Assembly (NCBI GenBank): GCA_017478965.1 | Contig: JAFVCV010000051.1 | Location: 1-58,560, forward strand | Direction of reading: 5' to 3' | DNA length: 58,560 nt | Origin: Ruminococcus sp. | GTDB taxonomy: Bacteria > Bacillota > Clostridia > Oscillospirales > Ruminococcaceae | Part shown: one piece after another, positions 52,901 through 58,560 of the stretch | Position numbering within the stretch: position 1 is the first letter of the stretch | Layout of the letters: each line of letters opens with the position of its first letter | The notes under the pieces: generated by a model | What the model was told of the DNA's origin: nothing | What the model saw: only the letters and a program-made list of their open reading frames with translations | The model's database searches: none | Program-made: the position numbers and the translations under genes

Positions 52901-53397
52901 AGACCTGGACCGAGCAGCTGAGCGACTACGAGATAGTCCAGCCCTTTATGCAGCTTAGCCGGAAGATCTATGAGCCTGAGAAGGACGAGAAAAACGGCAT
53001 AAATGTCCTGAGGTTCGTGGGAAAGGAGATCAACAGCCTTTCACTTATCGGAAAGATGACCAAGCTCGGCTGGTATAAGGGCGAGGCAGAGGACGGCGGC
53101 GCATTCTATACCTTCTACCGAAACGACGTGGCCCGCAGGATAAAGAATTCTGACGGGACCTACAGTTCAGAGGGCTTCGGCGCAGAGCTGGTGTTCTCGG
53201 GGGCCAGCATACAGGCCTACGACTTCGAGGGGGAGGACGTTACTATAGACAGACTGTTCTTCTTCAGGCCCGACAGCAGGCCATGGTACTATAGCACCGA
53301 GCCGGAGAAATACCTGCCCGTAAACGAACTTAACAGCCGTTATTTCAGCGAGGTCATCATGCAGCTGACCTCGGTCTTCGGCGAGGAGGAAAGCTAG
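49945..53397 (+). CDS. DUF4132 family protein (YehI/MolR-like)
   Basis: An 1150-residue protein, largely alpha-helical with HEAT-like repeats (such as VRAAAGEALRNAAEELGITTEE around 790-820). The C-terminal third (about 830-1130) carries the DUF4132 signature region: YGPRQFRVF, RKWSFGSWEGLFVRNP and LVHPIELTEEE. E. coli YehI is of the same size and domain content. It completes the operon. Its role is unknown; adaptor or substrate-recognition scaffold for the MoxR/VWA pair is inference. Confidence 0.85.
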   Translation: MLYAKENGSFDELESVMTDLGISPGNIAVAAEYTDTARDRDDSLLKKVVRQDIVLTNRDWQKSDKLIKAIRKNVVRMRDEEKFRRLLCFAYTLMGNLSCYFLEAKEGNFTSRMEFMESALEPILGEDAKYAAFAACFTLMPGIYLDLGTRSIQSIGSRDIPDIDGETYAKASYFCRDFDVRIPAVLCDRALARLEEPVKKPGILGIFPGRKENSTAAELACSRLKVLIKQVPKGGTPEYRILLAACAEGAYFDKELERFFKANIPGQAGGVLNIAFSLSSPYYRTADLIENCPAAVDADYIRNFAMLNDNAVGGTKQERLGRLYQINKAAYKSVMLTNVAPFIAVEMEKAAMAADKDYDPAGTDIKGAKQRDISKLIAGCFPDCADMVRKYTMGLVTLEEVLPELKKAAPMPKWGDKADRYYDAFGADDFMARCFTVMMTAAEKISYLRYIDNYTGFVFVGHEEEGISMLLREGLDLGTVVSSVSHYIDDSYNKESMLPKVQTALRHHAPELSDLDISSQSVTGRCLILSILSAYADKYKDRLLAAADDSSKAVRDVLTGVLAERPDWHEDICSMLNTRKAAKRELALNVIEKQGAEGYAEELRAAMEAEKSEKIKTRIALLLGLSTGSAEEARKTLTLEETVKELTKGSKVRKLDQFFTMPYKPVRSKSGEELGEDNLKALLMSFAGMDRCGVSETGKAIAGQMDEKDLSVFVQEVFGRWLDLGAQAKTKWVLYFAAVCGGESIVSVMVRYIKEWGENSRGAIAAEAVKALALNGSPMAFMNVDNMSRKFKNKQVRAAAGEALRNAAEELGITTEELADKIVPDLGFGEDMCRVFDYGPRQFRVFITPSLELEIYNGDKKVKSMPKPGASDDKDKAGAAYEAFKEMKKQMKTVITTQKARLEYVLMCDRKWSFGSWEGLFVRNPIMHSFAIGLIWGIYKDGRLESTFRYMEDGTFNSMDEEETEISPDAVIGLVHPIELTEEERKTWTEQLSDYEIVQPFMQLSRKIYEPEKDEKNGINVLRFVGKEINSLSLIGKMTKLGWYKGEAEDGGAFYTFYRNDVARRIKNSDGTYSSEGFGAELVFSGASIQAYDFEGEDVTIDRLFFFRPDSRPWYYSTEPEKYLPVNELNSRYFSEVIMQLTSVFGEEES

Positions 53398-53440
53398 AAA
53401 AGCACAAAATGTAATGTAATTTTACATATAAAGCTATTTT

Positions 53441-53487
53441 GCTCCGCCCTGGAATGTGGTATCATATTACTTGGGCGGAGCCGGGTT
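53441..53487 (+). terminator. Inverted repeat: terminator of the MoxR operon or operator of GH43
   Basis: Nine-base perfect arms GCTCCGCCC (53441-53449) and GGGCGGAGC (53473-53481), followed by CGGGTTTT. The 23-base loop holds a -10-like TATCAT (53460-53465, preceded by TGTGG), so the element may both end the upstream operon and start the next gene. Confidence 0.55.
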
Positions 53488-53526
53488 TTCTGCCCGTTGA
53501 GAAAATGACGATAAGGAGTGTTAACT

Positions 53527-54855
53527 ATGCCAAATCCGATACTTCCCCTGTGGGAATACATACCTGACGGCGAGCCGAGAGTCTTCGGGGACAGGGTCTA
53601 TCTCTACGGATCCCATGACAGAGCCGGCTGCGACAAATTCTGCGATCATAAGCTGAAGGTCTGGTCAGCCCCGGTGAACGATCTGAACAACTGGCAGTGC
53701 CACGGAGACAGCTTCCGCACCAAGGACGGCGGCGAAAGGCCTGCCACCGCCACCTGGACCAGAAACGAATGCTATGCCCCCGACGTGGTGGAGAACAACG
53801 GGAAATATTACCTGTTCTCCTACATCGTTGGCGCAAAGGGCGCTGTGGGCGTCTCTGACAAGCCTGAGGGTCCCTTTGAGCTGGTGGGTCAATACAAGTA
53901 TGATGAAAATACCCAGGTAGGTGACGACGGTATCTTCAACGACGCCGGCGTGCTGGTGGACGACGACGGCAGGGTCTATGTCTACTATGGCTTTGAGAAG
54001 TCAAATATGAACGAGCTTGATCCTAAGACCATGTGCGGCGTCCTGCCGGGGAGCTATATGGCCACTGTCATCGACGACAGGGAAGAGGTCCCGGCGGAAA
54101 GTCGGTTCTTCGAGGCCAGCTCGCCCCGGAAGATAAACGGGCGCTACTACCTTATCTACTCTCCCAGAAGGGGCAGCAGGCTGGCCTATGCCATCAGCGA
54201 GTCACCCAGGGGACCGTTTGAATACAAGGGCTACATAATCGACAACGGCGTTGATTATCCCGGCGGGAACAACCACGGCTCCGTGGCGAATATCAACGGC
54301 CAGTGGTATGTTTTCTACCATAAGATGACCAATAACACTATCATGAGCCGCAGGGCCTGCGTGGAGAAGATAGAGATACTGCCCGACGGGACTATCCCCC
54401 CGGTGGAGATGACCTCTCTTGGCTTTGAAGAGTCCCTTGACCCCTACAAGCCCACCCCCGCTGAGATAGCCTGTGTGCTCAAAGGCCCATATGTGGCCGA
54501 GAAGAATATCTTCTGCCGTGTGCTGACGGAGATACACGACGGCTGCGTATTCGGCTATAAGTATTTTGACTTCGGTGACGACTACACCGGCGACAGCATG
54601 ACCCTTGCCATGAAGGTCAGGGGAATGGGAACAAAGAGCCGGGTGAAGGTCATCATAGACAACTATGAGAACGGCGAGGAGATAGGGGAGCTTGAGATAG
54701 GCATGGACAGCGGCGTTTACCGCACCAAGGTGAAGAACGTCACCGGCCGCCATGCCCTGTACTTCAAGCCCTGCCACGGCATAGAGGGCTGGATGAAGCC
54801 CAATTACGACGCCAAGAACCTTTTCGAGGCAGAGGAGTTCGTTTTCCTGAAATGA
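53527..54855 (+). CDS. GH43-family glycoside hydrolase, intracellular
   Basis: A 442-residue enzyme of the five-bladed beta-propeller GH43 type, acting on arabinose- or xylose-containing oligosaccharides in known cases. Seen: start PLWEYIPDGEPRVF with GDRVYLYGSHD, NECYAPDVVENNGKYYLF, then FEASSPRKINGRYYLIYS, and NHGSVANINGQWYVFYH. A C-terminal beta-sandwich domain (about 320-442) resembles a carbohydrate-binding module. There is no signal peptide, so it acts inside the cell on imported oligosaccharides. ATG 53527 follows AAGGAG. Confidence 0.88.
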   Translation: MPNPILPLWEYIPDGEPRVFGDRVYLYGSHDRAGCDKFCDHKLKVWSAPVNDLNNWQCHGDSFRTKDGGERPATATWTRNECYAPDVVENNGKYYLFSYIVGAKGAVGVSDKPEGPFELVGQYKYDENTQVGDDGIFNDAGVLVDDDGRVYVYYGFEKSNMNELDPKTMCGVLPGSYMATVIDDREEVPAESRFFEASSPRKINGRYYLIYSPRRGSRLAYAISESPRGPFEYKGYIIDNGVDYPGGNNHGSVANINGQWYVFYHKMTNNTIMSRRACVEKIEILPDGTIPPVEMTSLGFEESLDPYKPTPAEIACVLKGPYVAEKNIFCRVLTEIHDGCVFGYKYFDFGDDYTGDSMTLAMKVRGMGTKSRVKVIIDNYENGEEIGELEIGMDSGVYRTKVKNVTGRHALYFKPCHGIEGWMKPNYDAKNLFEAEEFVFLK

Positions 54856-54869
54856 TATACAGCGGTAAA

Positions 54870-54910
54870 GTGTGCCCCCTTGCTGGATCTGAGGGGGCGC
54901 ACGCATTTTT
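54870..54910 (+). terminator. Terminator of the GH43 gene
   Basis: GTGTGCCCCCT / AGGGGGCGCAC stem, then ATTTTT after a few bases. Confidence 0.82.
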
Positions 54911-54940
54911 CGGCATGGGTCAAAAAAATGTGAAAAGCAC

Positions 54941-54969
54941 TTGATTTTTTTCTCAATATATTATATAAT
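54941..54969 (+). promoter_or_regulatory. Promoter of pgk
   Basis: -35 TTGATT (54941-54946), 17-base spacer, -10 TATAAT (54964-54969). Confidence 0.82.
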
Positions 54970-54978
54970 AGACTTGAT

Positions 54979-55002
54979 GGGTCGTTAAAGAGTTAACGAC
55001 CC
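54979..55002. promoter_or_regulatory. Palindrome at the pgk transcription start, Rex-like
   Basis: Ten-base perfect arms GGGTCGTTAA / TTAACGACCC with AGAG between, about +3 to +26. The core GTTAA-N4-TTAAC is that of clostridial Rex sites (TTGTTAA-N4-TTAACAA), but the outer bases differ. Confidence 0.5.
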
Positions 55003-55062
55003 GGCCTATCCCGGCGGACAGTGTGCGCCTGAGGGAAATTTTATATGAGAGGTGTCAGTATT

Positions 55063-56283
55063 ATGGCAGGTTTAAACAAGGTCACAGTCGAAGACATTGA
55101 TGTAAAGGGCAAGAAGGTCCTGGTAAGAGTAGATTTCAACGTTCCTCTGAAGGACGGCGTCATCACCAACGACAACAGGATAACTGCTGCTCTGCCTACG
55201 ATAAACAAGCTGGTAGAGAACGGCGCTAAGGTAGTTCTCTGCTCACATCTGGGCAAGCCCAAGAACGGACCCGAGGCTAAATTCAGCCTTGCTCCCGCTG
55301 CTGCAAGGCTTGCAGAGCTGGTAAGCACTAAGGTGACTTTTGCAGCTGACGATACCGTTGTAGGCGACAATGCCAAGAAGGCAGTTGCCGAGATGAAGGA
55401 CGGCGAGATAGTAGTTCTGGAGAATACCAGATTCAGAGGCGCTGAGGAGACCAAGAACGGCGAGGAGTTCGCTAAGGAGCTGGCTGACCTGGTAGACGGA
55501 CAGGCTTTCGTTATGGACGCTTTCGGTTCCGCTCACAGAGCGCACGCTTCAACAGCAGGCGTTACCAAGTTCGTGAAGGAGACAGCCGTAGGCTATCTGA
55601 TGCAGAAGGAGATAAACTATCTTGGCAACGCAGTTGAGAACCCTGTAAGGCCTTTCGTAGCTATCCTCGGCGGCGCAAAGGTAGCAGACAAGCTCAACGT
55701 TATCTCCAATCTCCTTGAGAAGTGCGATACTCTCATCATCGGCGGCGGCATGGCCTATACTTTCCTGAAGGCTCAGGGCAATGAGGTCGGCAAGAGCCTG
55801 GTGGACGACAGCAAGCTCGACTACTGCAAGGAGATGATCGAGAAGGCAAAGGCCAACGGCAAGAAGCTGCTGCTGCCTATCGACACAGTTGTAGTTGATT
55901 CCTTCCCGGATCCTATCGACGCTGAGATAGCTGTTGAGACCGTTGATTCCGATAAGATACCTGCCGACAAGGAAGGCCTTGATATCGGCGAGAAGACCAG
56001 AGAGCTGTTCGCAAACGAGGTGAAGAGCGCCAAGACCGTTGTTTGGAACGGACCCATGGGCGTGTTCGAGAACCCCACTCTGGCAGCCGGCACCATAGCT
56101 GTGGCCAAGGCTCTTGGCGACACTGACGCTACCACCATCATCGGCGGCGGCGACTCTGCTGCCGCAGTTATCCAGCTGAGCTTTGCTGACAAGATGAGCC
56201 ACATCTCCACCGGCGGCGGCGCATCTCTTGAATATCTGGAGGGCAAGGTCCTTCCCGGTATAGACGTTATCGCTGACAAGTGA
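55063..56283 (+). CDS. pgk: Phosphoglycerate kinase
   Basis: A 406-residue glycolytic enzyme that makes ATP from 1,3-bisphosphoglycerate. Seen: [32 protein letters not shown] and the C-terminal nucleotide site GGGDSAAAV. Codon use is strongly biased, as for an abundant protein. Start 55063 ([11 protein letters not shown]), behind GAGAGGTG; ATG 55045 would add six atypical residues. Followed by a terminator; tpiA lies 1.2 kb further on. Confidence 0.97.
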   Translation: MAGLNKVTVEDIDVKGKKVLVRVDFNVPLKDGVITNDNRITAALPTINKLVENGAKVVLCSHLGKPKNGPEAKFSLAPAAARLAELVSTKVTFAADDTVVGDNAKKAVAEMKDGEIVVLENTRFRGAEETKNGEEFAKELADLVDGQAFVMDAFGSAHRAHASTAGVTKFVKETAVGYLMQKEINYLGNAVENPVRPFVAILGGAKVADKLNVISNLLEKCDTLIIGGGMAYTFLKAQGNEVGKSLVDDSKLDYCKEMIEKAKANGKKLLLPIDTVVVDSFPDPIDAEIAVETVDSDKIPADKEGLDIGEKTRELFANEVKSAKTVVWNGPMGVFENPTLAAGTIAVAKALGDTDATTIIGGGDSAAAVIQLSFADKMSHISTGGGASLEYLEGKVLPGIDVIADK

Positions 56284-56302
56284 TCTGTTGAAAACGATAG
56301 AT

Positions 56303-56333
56303 AAGGGCAGGCAGTTCATGTCTGCCCTTTTTT
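56303..56333 (+). terminator. Terminator of pgk
   Basis: AAGGGCAG / CTGCCCTT stem, then six Ts. Confidence 0.85.
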
Positions 56334-56361
56334 AGACTGAATATGGATCAGGAGGGAAGAT

Positions 56362-56724
56362 ATGTACGAGGAACTTTCGCAATGGTTAGACAGGGTCCTG
56401 GAGGGGGGACTGCCGGAGAATGCTGCGGCGGTCAATCTGAATATCTACGAGGAGGGCGATGGCGGCTGGTCCGTGCAGCTCATCGCTTCGGACAGGTATG
56501 ACGGAGAGGACGACAGCTGGGCCTGCTTTGAGGTCTTTACTACCGGGGAGGATCTGTACTGCTGGGAAAAGGACTACCCCTGGGAGGAGGCCGAGGAGGA
56601 CCTGCTGGAATGGGCAGGCCGGTATCTGGAGGAGGGACAGTATGCGGATATCCTCAAAAAGCTGAAGGCTGTGGGAGCCGGCTTTGTTGATGGGGACCTG
56701 CATATCCTCTACGAAAAGGAGTGA
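56362..56724 (+). CDS. Hypothetical acidic protein, 120 residues
   Basis: A small cytoplasmic, strongly acidic protein rich in Trp and Tyr (WEKDYPWEEAEEDLLEW). No family is recognised. Its ATG follows AGGAGGG. The stop is four bases before the next gene (ATG 56729), which encodes a membrane protein, so the two form a unit. Confidence 0.65.
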   Translation: MYEELSQWLDRVLEGGLPENAAAVNLNIYEEGDGGWSVQLIASDRYDGEDDSWACFEVFTTGEDLYCWEKDYPWEEAEEDLLEWAGRYLEEGQYADILKKLKAVGAGFVDGDLHILYEKE

Positions 56725-56728
56725 TGGC

Positions 56729-57274
56729 ATGACAGGATTTTTTCTTACCCTTGCCGAGGACAGCGATCCCTACAAGGACAGCCCCTTTGCAGGCGCTCTT
56801 ACCGGCGCACAGACCGGCATAGGGATAGTACTGACAGTGGTGGGGGTACTTATCATATATTTCGCAGTTAAAATGTTCAGGGGCTACAGCTTTTTCCCGG
56901 AGAAGACCGCTGCGGTGGTGAAAAAGGATACCCGGATCATCACTGAGGCCGTAGTGACCGGCAAGCATAAGACTGTGATCCCCGATAACGGCAGCGGCAG
57001 AAGGACCTTTATGGAGGCCGAGATAACCTATACTGTTGAGGGGGAGAGCTATAAGCAGCTCATAGCTGACGACGGTTATGAAGAGGGCGATAAGGTAAGG
57101 ATAGGCTATGAGCCTGAGGACCCGTCGGAGTTCTATGTGGCGGACGGCGGGGACGGTGCAGAAACTCAGACTGATGAGGAGATGCCCGAAACGAACAGCA
57201 AAGCGCCCATAGCCATTATGATAGGCGTTCTGGGGCTGATACTCATTGCGGTGGGGATATTCCTGGTGCTGTAA
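56729..57274 (+). CDS. Membrane protein with DUF3592-like layout
   Basis: A 181-residue protein: N-terminal segment (about 31-52, GIVLTVVGVLIIYFAVKMF), a beta-rich outer or inner domain (about 60-140, with AVVTGKHKTV and KVRIGYEPEDPSEFYV), and a C-terminal membrane segment (about 161-181, IGVLGLILIAVGIFLVL). The layout is that of DUF3592-type proteins. Starts at 56729 behind AAGGAG. Function unknown. Confidence 0.68.
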   Translation: MTGFFLTLAEDSDPYKDSPFAGALTGAQTGIGIVLTVVGVLIIYFAVKMFRGYSFFPEKTAAVVKKDTRIITEAVVTGKHKTVIPDNGSGRRTFMEAEITYTVEGESYKQLIADDGYEEGDKVRIGYEPEDPSEFYVADGGDGAETQTDEEMPETNSKAPIAIMIGVLGLILIAVGIFLVL

Positions 57275-57324
57275 AAAAGTCCTCAGAAGACAAGTCCCCG
57301 GAAAAAGGAGAGGATAAGATCAAA

Positions 57325-57393
57325 ATGCTCAGAGCAGCACTGATGACCGCAGCGGCAGTTTTCGCATTGATGTCTGCCGCCTGCAGCGGCTGA
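57325..57393 (+). CDS. Mini-lipoprotein, 22 residues
   Basis: A tiny reading frame, MLRAALMTAAAVFALMSAAC followed by SG and a stop. It is a complete lipoprotein signal peptide: basic residue, hydrophobic run, lipobox SAAC with Cys20, and only two residues after the Cys. Ribosome site AAGGAG lies about 15 bases upstream, with GAGAGG closer. Known short lipoproteins of this kind include entericidins, lysis proteins and peptide-pheromone precursors, but no clear homologue is recognised. It could be a decayed gene. Confidence 0.45.
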   Translation: MLRAALMTAAAVFALMSAACSG

Positions 57394-57434
57394 GGAATAT
57401 TCCCAGACAAAAGTATGACGTGAACCAAAAAATA

Positions 57435-57464
57435 TTGACAACATGGGGGCTTTTGGTGTATAAT
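57435..57464 (+). promoter_or_regulatory. Promoter of tpiA
   Basis: Perfect -35 TTGACA (57435-57440), 18-base spacer, TATAAT (57459-57464). A hairpin AACGGC-AAA-GCCGTT (57475-57489) lies at about +5 to +20. Confidence 0.82.
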
Positions 57465-57521
57465 AAAGGTACAAAACGGCAAAGCCGTTAATGGATCAAA
57501 ATGCGAAAAGGAGTTTTTAGT

Positions 57522-58298
57522 ATGAAAAAGTCAGTAAGAAAGGCTATTATCGCCGGCAACTGGAAGATGAACAAGACAAGACCCGAGGCTAAGGCATTGC
57601 TGGAGGCTATCAAGCCCCTGGTGGCTAACGCAGAGGGGAAGGTAGAGGTCATCGCCTGCGTGCCTTTCACCAATCTTGAAACAGCAGTAAACACCACCGC
57701 AGGCTCTAATGTCAAGGTGGGCGCAGAGAACGTTCATTTTGAGAAGAGCGGCGCTTTCACCGGTGAGATCAGCGCAGATATGCTGACAGAGCTGGGCGTT
57801 GAGTATGTGGTCATCGGCCACAGTGAGAGAAGACAGTATTTCGGTGAGACTGACGAGACTGTCAACAAGAGGACCAAGGCCGCCCTGGCAGCAGGATTGA
57901 AGCCCATCGTCTGCGTAGGCGAGCTGCTCTGGGAGAGAGAGTGCGGTATCACTGAGGAGGTCATCGCAAGGCAGATAAAGCTGGACCTGTTCGATGTCAG
58001 CGCAGAGGACGTTAAGAAGACCGTCATCGCATACGAGCCTGTCTGGGCCATCGGCACCGGCAAGACCGCTACCGCTGACCAGGCTGAGGAGGTATGCGCA
58101 TTCATAAGAGCAACTCTGGCAAAGCTCTATGACGAAGATACCGCTCAGGCAGTGACTATCCAGTACGGCGGTTCCATGAACGCCAAGAACGCCGCAGAGC
58201 TGCTCTCCAAGGAGAATGTTGACGGAGGCCTTATCGGCGGCGCATCTCTGAAGGCAGAGGACTTCAATACAATAGTCCAGGCTGCTGTAGAGGGGTAA
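57522..58298 (+). CDS. tpiA: Triose-phosphate isomerase
   Basis: A 258-residue glycolytic enzyme interconverting dihydroxyacetone phosphate and glyceraldehyde-3-phosphate. Seen: AGNWKMNKT with the catalytic Lys, VIGHSERRQYF with the catalytic His, AYEPVWAIGTGKTA with the catalytic Glu and loop 6, and the phosphate-binding IQYGGSMNAKN and GGLIGGASL. Start 57522 follows AAAAGGAG; a short upstream ATG at 57501 covers the site. No clear terminator is seen after it. Confidence 0.97.
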   Translation: MKKSVRKAIIAGNWKMNKTRPEAKALLEAIKPLVANAEGKVEVIACVPFTNLETAVNTTAGSNVKVGAENVHFEKSGAFTGEISADMLTELGVEYVVIGHSERRQYFGETDETVNKRTKAALAAGLKPIVCVGELLWERECGITEEVIARQIKLDLFDVSAEDVKKTVIAYEPVWAIGTGKTATADQAEEVCAFIRATLAKLYDEDTAQAVTIQYGGSMNAKNAAELLSKENVDGGLIGGASLKAEDFNTIVQAAVEG

Positions 58299-58391
58299 AA
58301 CTGTACCAGGGACGGAGGTGATGATCCCAGATCTCTCAATAATTTTGTTATCATTCACAGCAAGAGTTTCAGTTTAAACGAAGGAAAAAAC

Positions 58392-58560
58392 ATGAAAAGA
58401 CTTATAATTTTTGTTCTTCTGACAGGTCTGGTCTTATCCTCCTGCGGGCAGGTGGACAAATCAACAGCGTCCACAGCACAGGCACAGGAAAGATCGGAGG
58501 TCCCCGCAGACCATTCCGGAGAGCCTATGCCTGAGTATGTCATTTATACCGACGATACTA
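58392..58560 (+). CDS. Lipoprotein, cut by the window end
   Basis: The first 56 residues of a protein with a lipoprotein signal peptide (MKRLIIFVLLTGLVL, lipobox LSSC with Cys18), then a Ser/Thr/Ala/Gln-rich linker. The ribosome site is AAGGAA (58381-). No stop occurs before 58560, so the gene continues outside. The family cannot be told. Confidence 0.75.
   Translation, partial: MKRLIIFVLLTGLVLSSCGQVDKSTASTAQAQERSEVPADHSGEPMPEYVIYTDDT

Noticed and set aside
58321-58377. 18-codon frame after tpiA behind GGAGG
   Set aside because: The ATG is only two bases from the ribosome site, too close to be used, and the peptide has no feature.
1-58560. CRISPR arrays, insertion sequences, prophage or attachment sites
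   Set aside because: No direct-repeat arrays, transposase, integrase or phage motifs were seen in any frame.

Overview
The window looks like a chromosomal segment of a gut-type, anaerobic, Gram-positive member of the Clostridia, most likely a Ruminococcus-like organism (inference). The reasons are the strong GGAGG ribosome binding sites, textbook sigma-A promoters often carrying a TRTG extension, the ffs-dnaX-ybaB-recR order typical of Firmicutes, a trimeric NADH-linked [FeFe] hydrogenase, a pyrophosphate-type phosphofructokinase, and an Lpl-type sugar ABC transporter beside an intracellular GH43 enzyme. No phage, insertion sequence, transposase or CRISPR array is visible. The window is densely coded and mostly core chromosome, with a few accessory operons.

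Layout, left to right. 1-4200: terminator, tRNA-Leu(CAA) on the minus strand, a CheY-like receiver coupled to a CheX-type phosphatase with four MshEN-like repeats, then a fucose/arabinose-isomerase-family enzyme behind a hairpin-rich leader. 4270-7300: SRP RNA, dnaX, ybaB, recR. 7500-11960: hydCBA, the electron-bifurcating hydrogenase. 12-15.3 kb: a DUF4241/DUF2185 protein, an SH3 membrane protein and PPi-PFK. 15.6-19.8 kb: lipoprotein binding protein and two permeases of a sugar ABC importer. 19.8-24.7 kb: small membrane protein, CIRCE-controlled Hsp20, DUF3737 beta-helix protein, MalY/PatB lyase, and a proA interrupted by an in-frame amber stop. 24.7-30.6 kb (minus): FtsX-type ABC exporter, then a P1B-6-like metal ATPase with a small membrane partner resembling a ferrosome (fez) locus. 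30.6-34 kb (minus): a three-gene operon with two different glutamate-cysteine-ligase-family enzymes and a class II amidotransferase. 34-41.5 kb (minus): small membrane protein, secDF, metY, an unknown protein, purB and a cytidylate-kinase-like protein. 41.7-43.4 kb: prfC. 43.4-53.4 kb: a five-gene MoxR / DUF5682 / VWA / SWIM / DUF4132 operon, matching the E. coli yehLMPQ/yehI set. 53.5-58.6 kb: GH43, pgk, small membrane proteins, a 22-residue mini-lipoprotein, tpiA, and the start of another lipoprotein cut by the window end.

How it fits together: the metabolic genes describe sugar uptake and glycolysis (importer, isomerase-like enzyme, GH43, PPi-PFK, pgk, tpiA) with NADH disposal through the bifurcating hydrogenase. 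The most interesting accessory parts are the CheX/MshEN-like signalling pair, the putative metal or ferrosome locus, the gamma-glutamyl ligase/amidotransferase operon and the MoxR-VWA operon. Palindromes of the form GTTA-N8-TAAC lie at the ABC-exporter and P1B-ATPase promoters and upstream of hydCBA, hinting at one shared regulator (inference). All family names rest on motifs read by eye; no database search was run.
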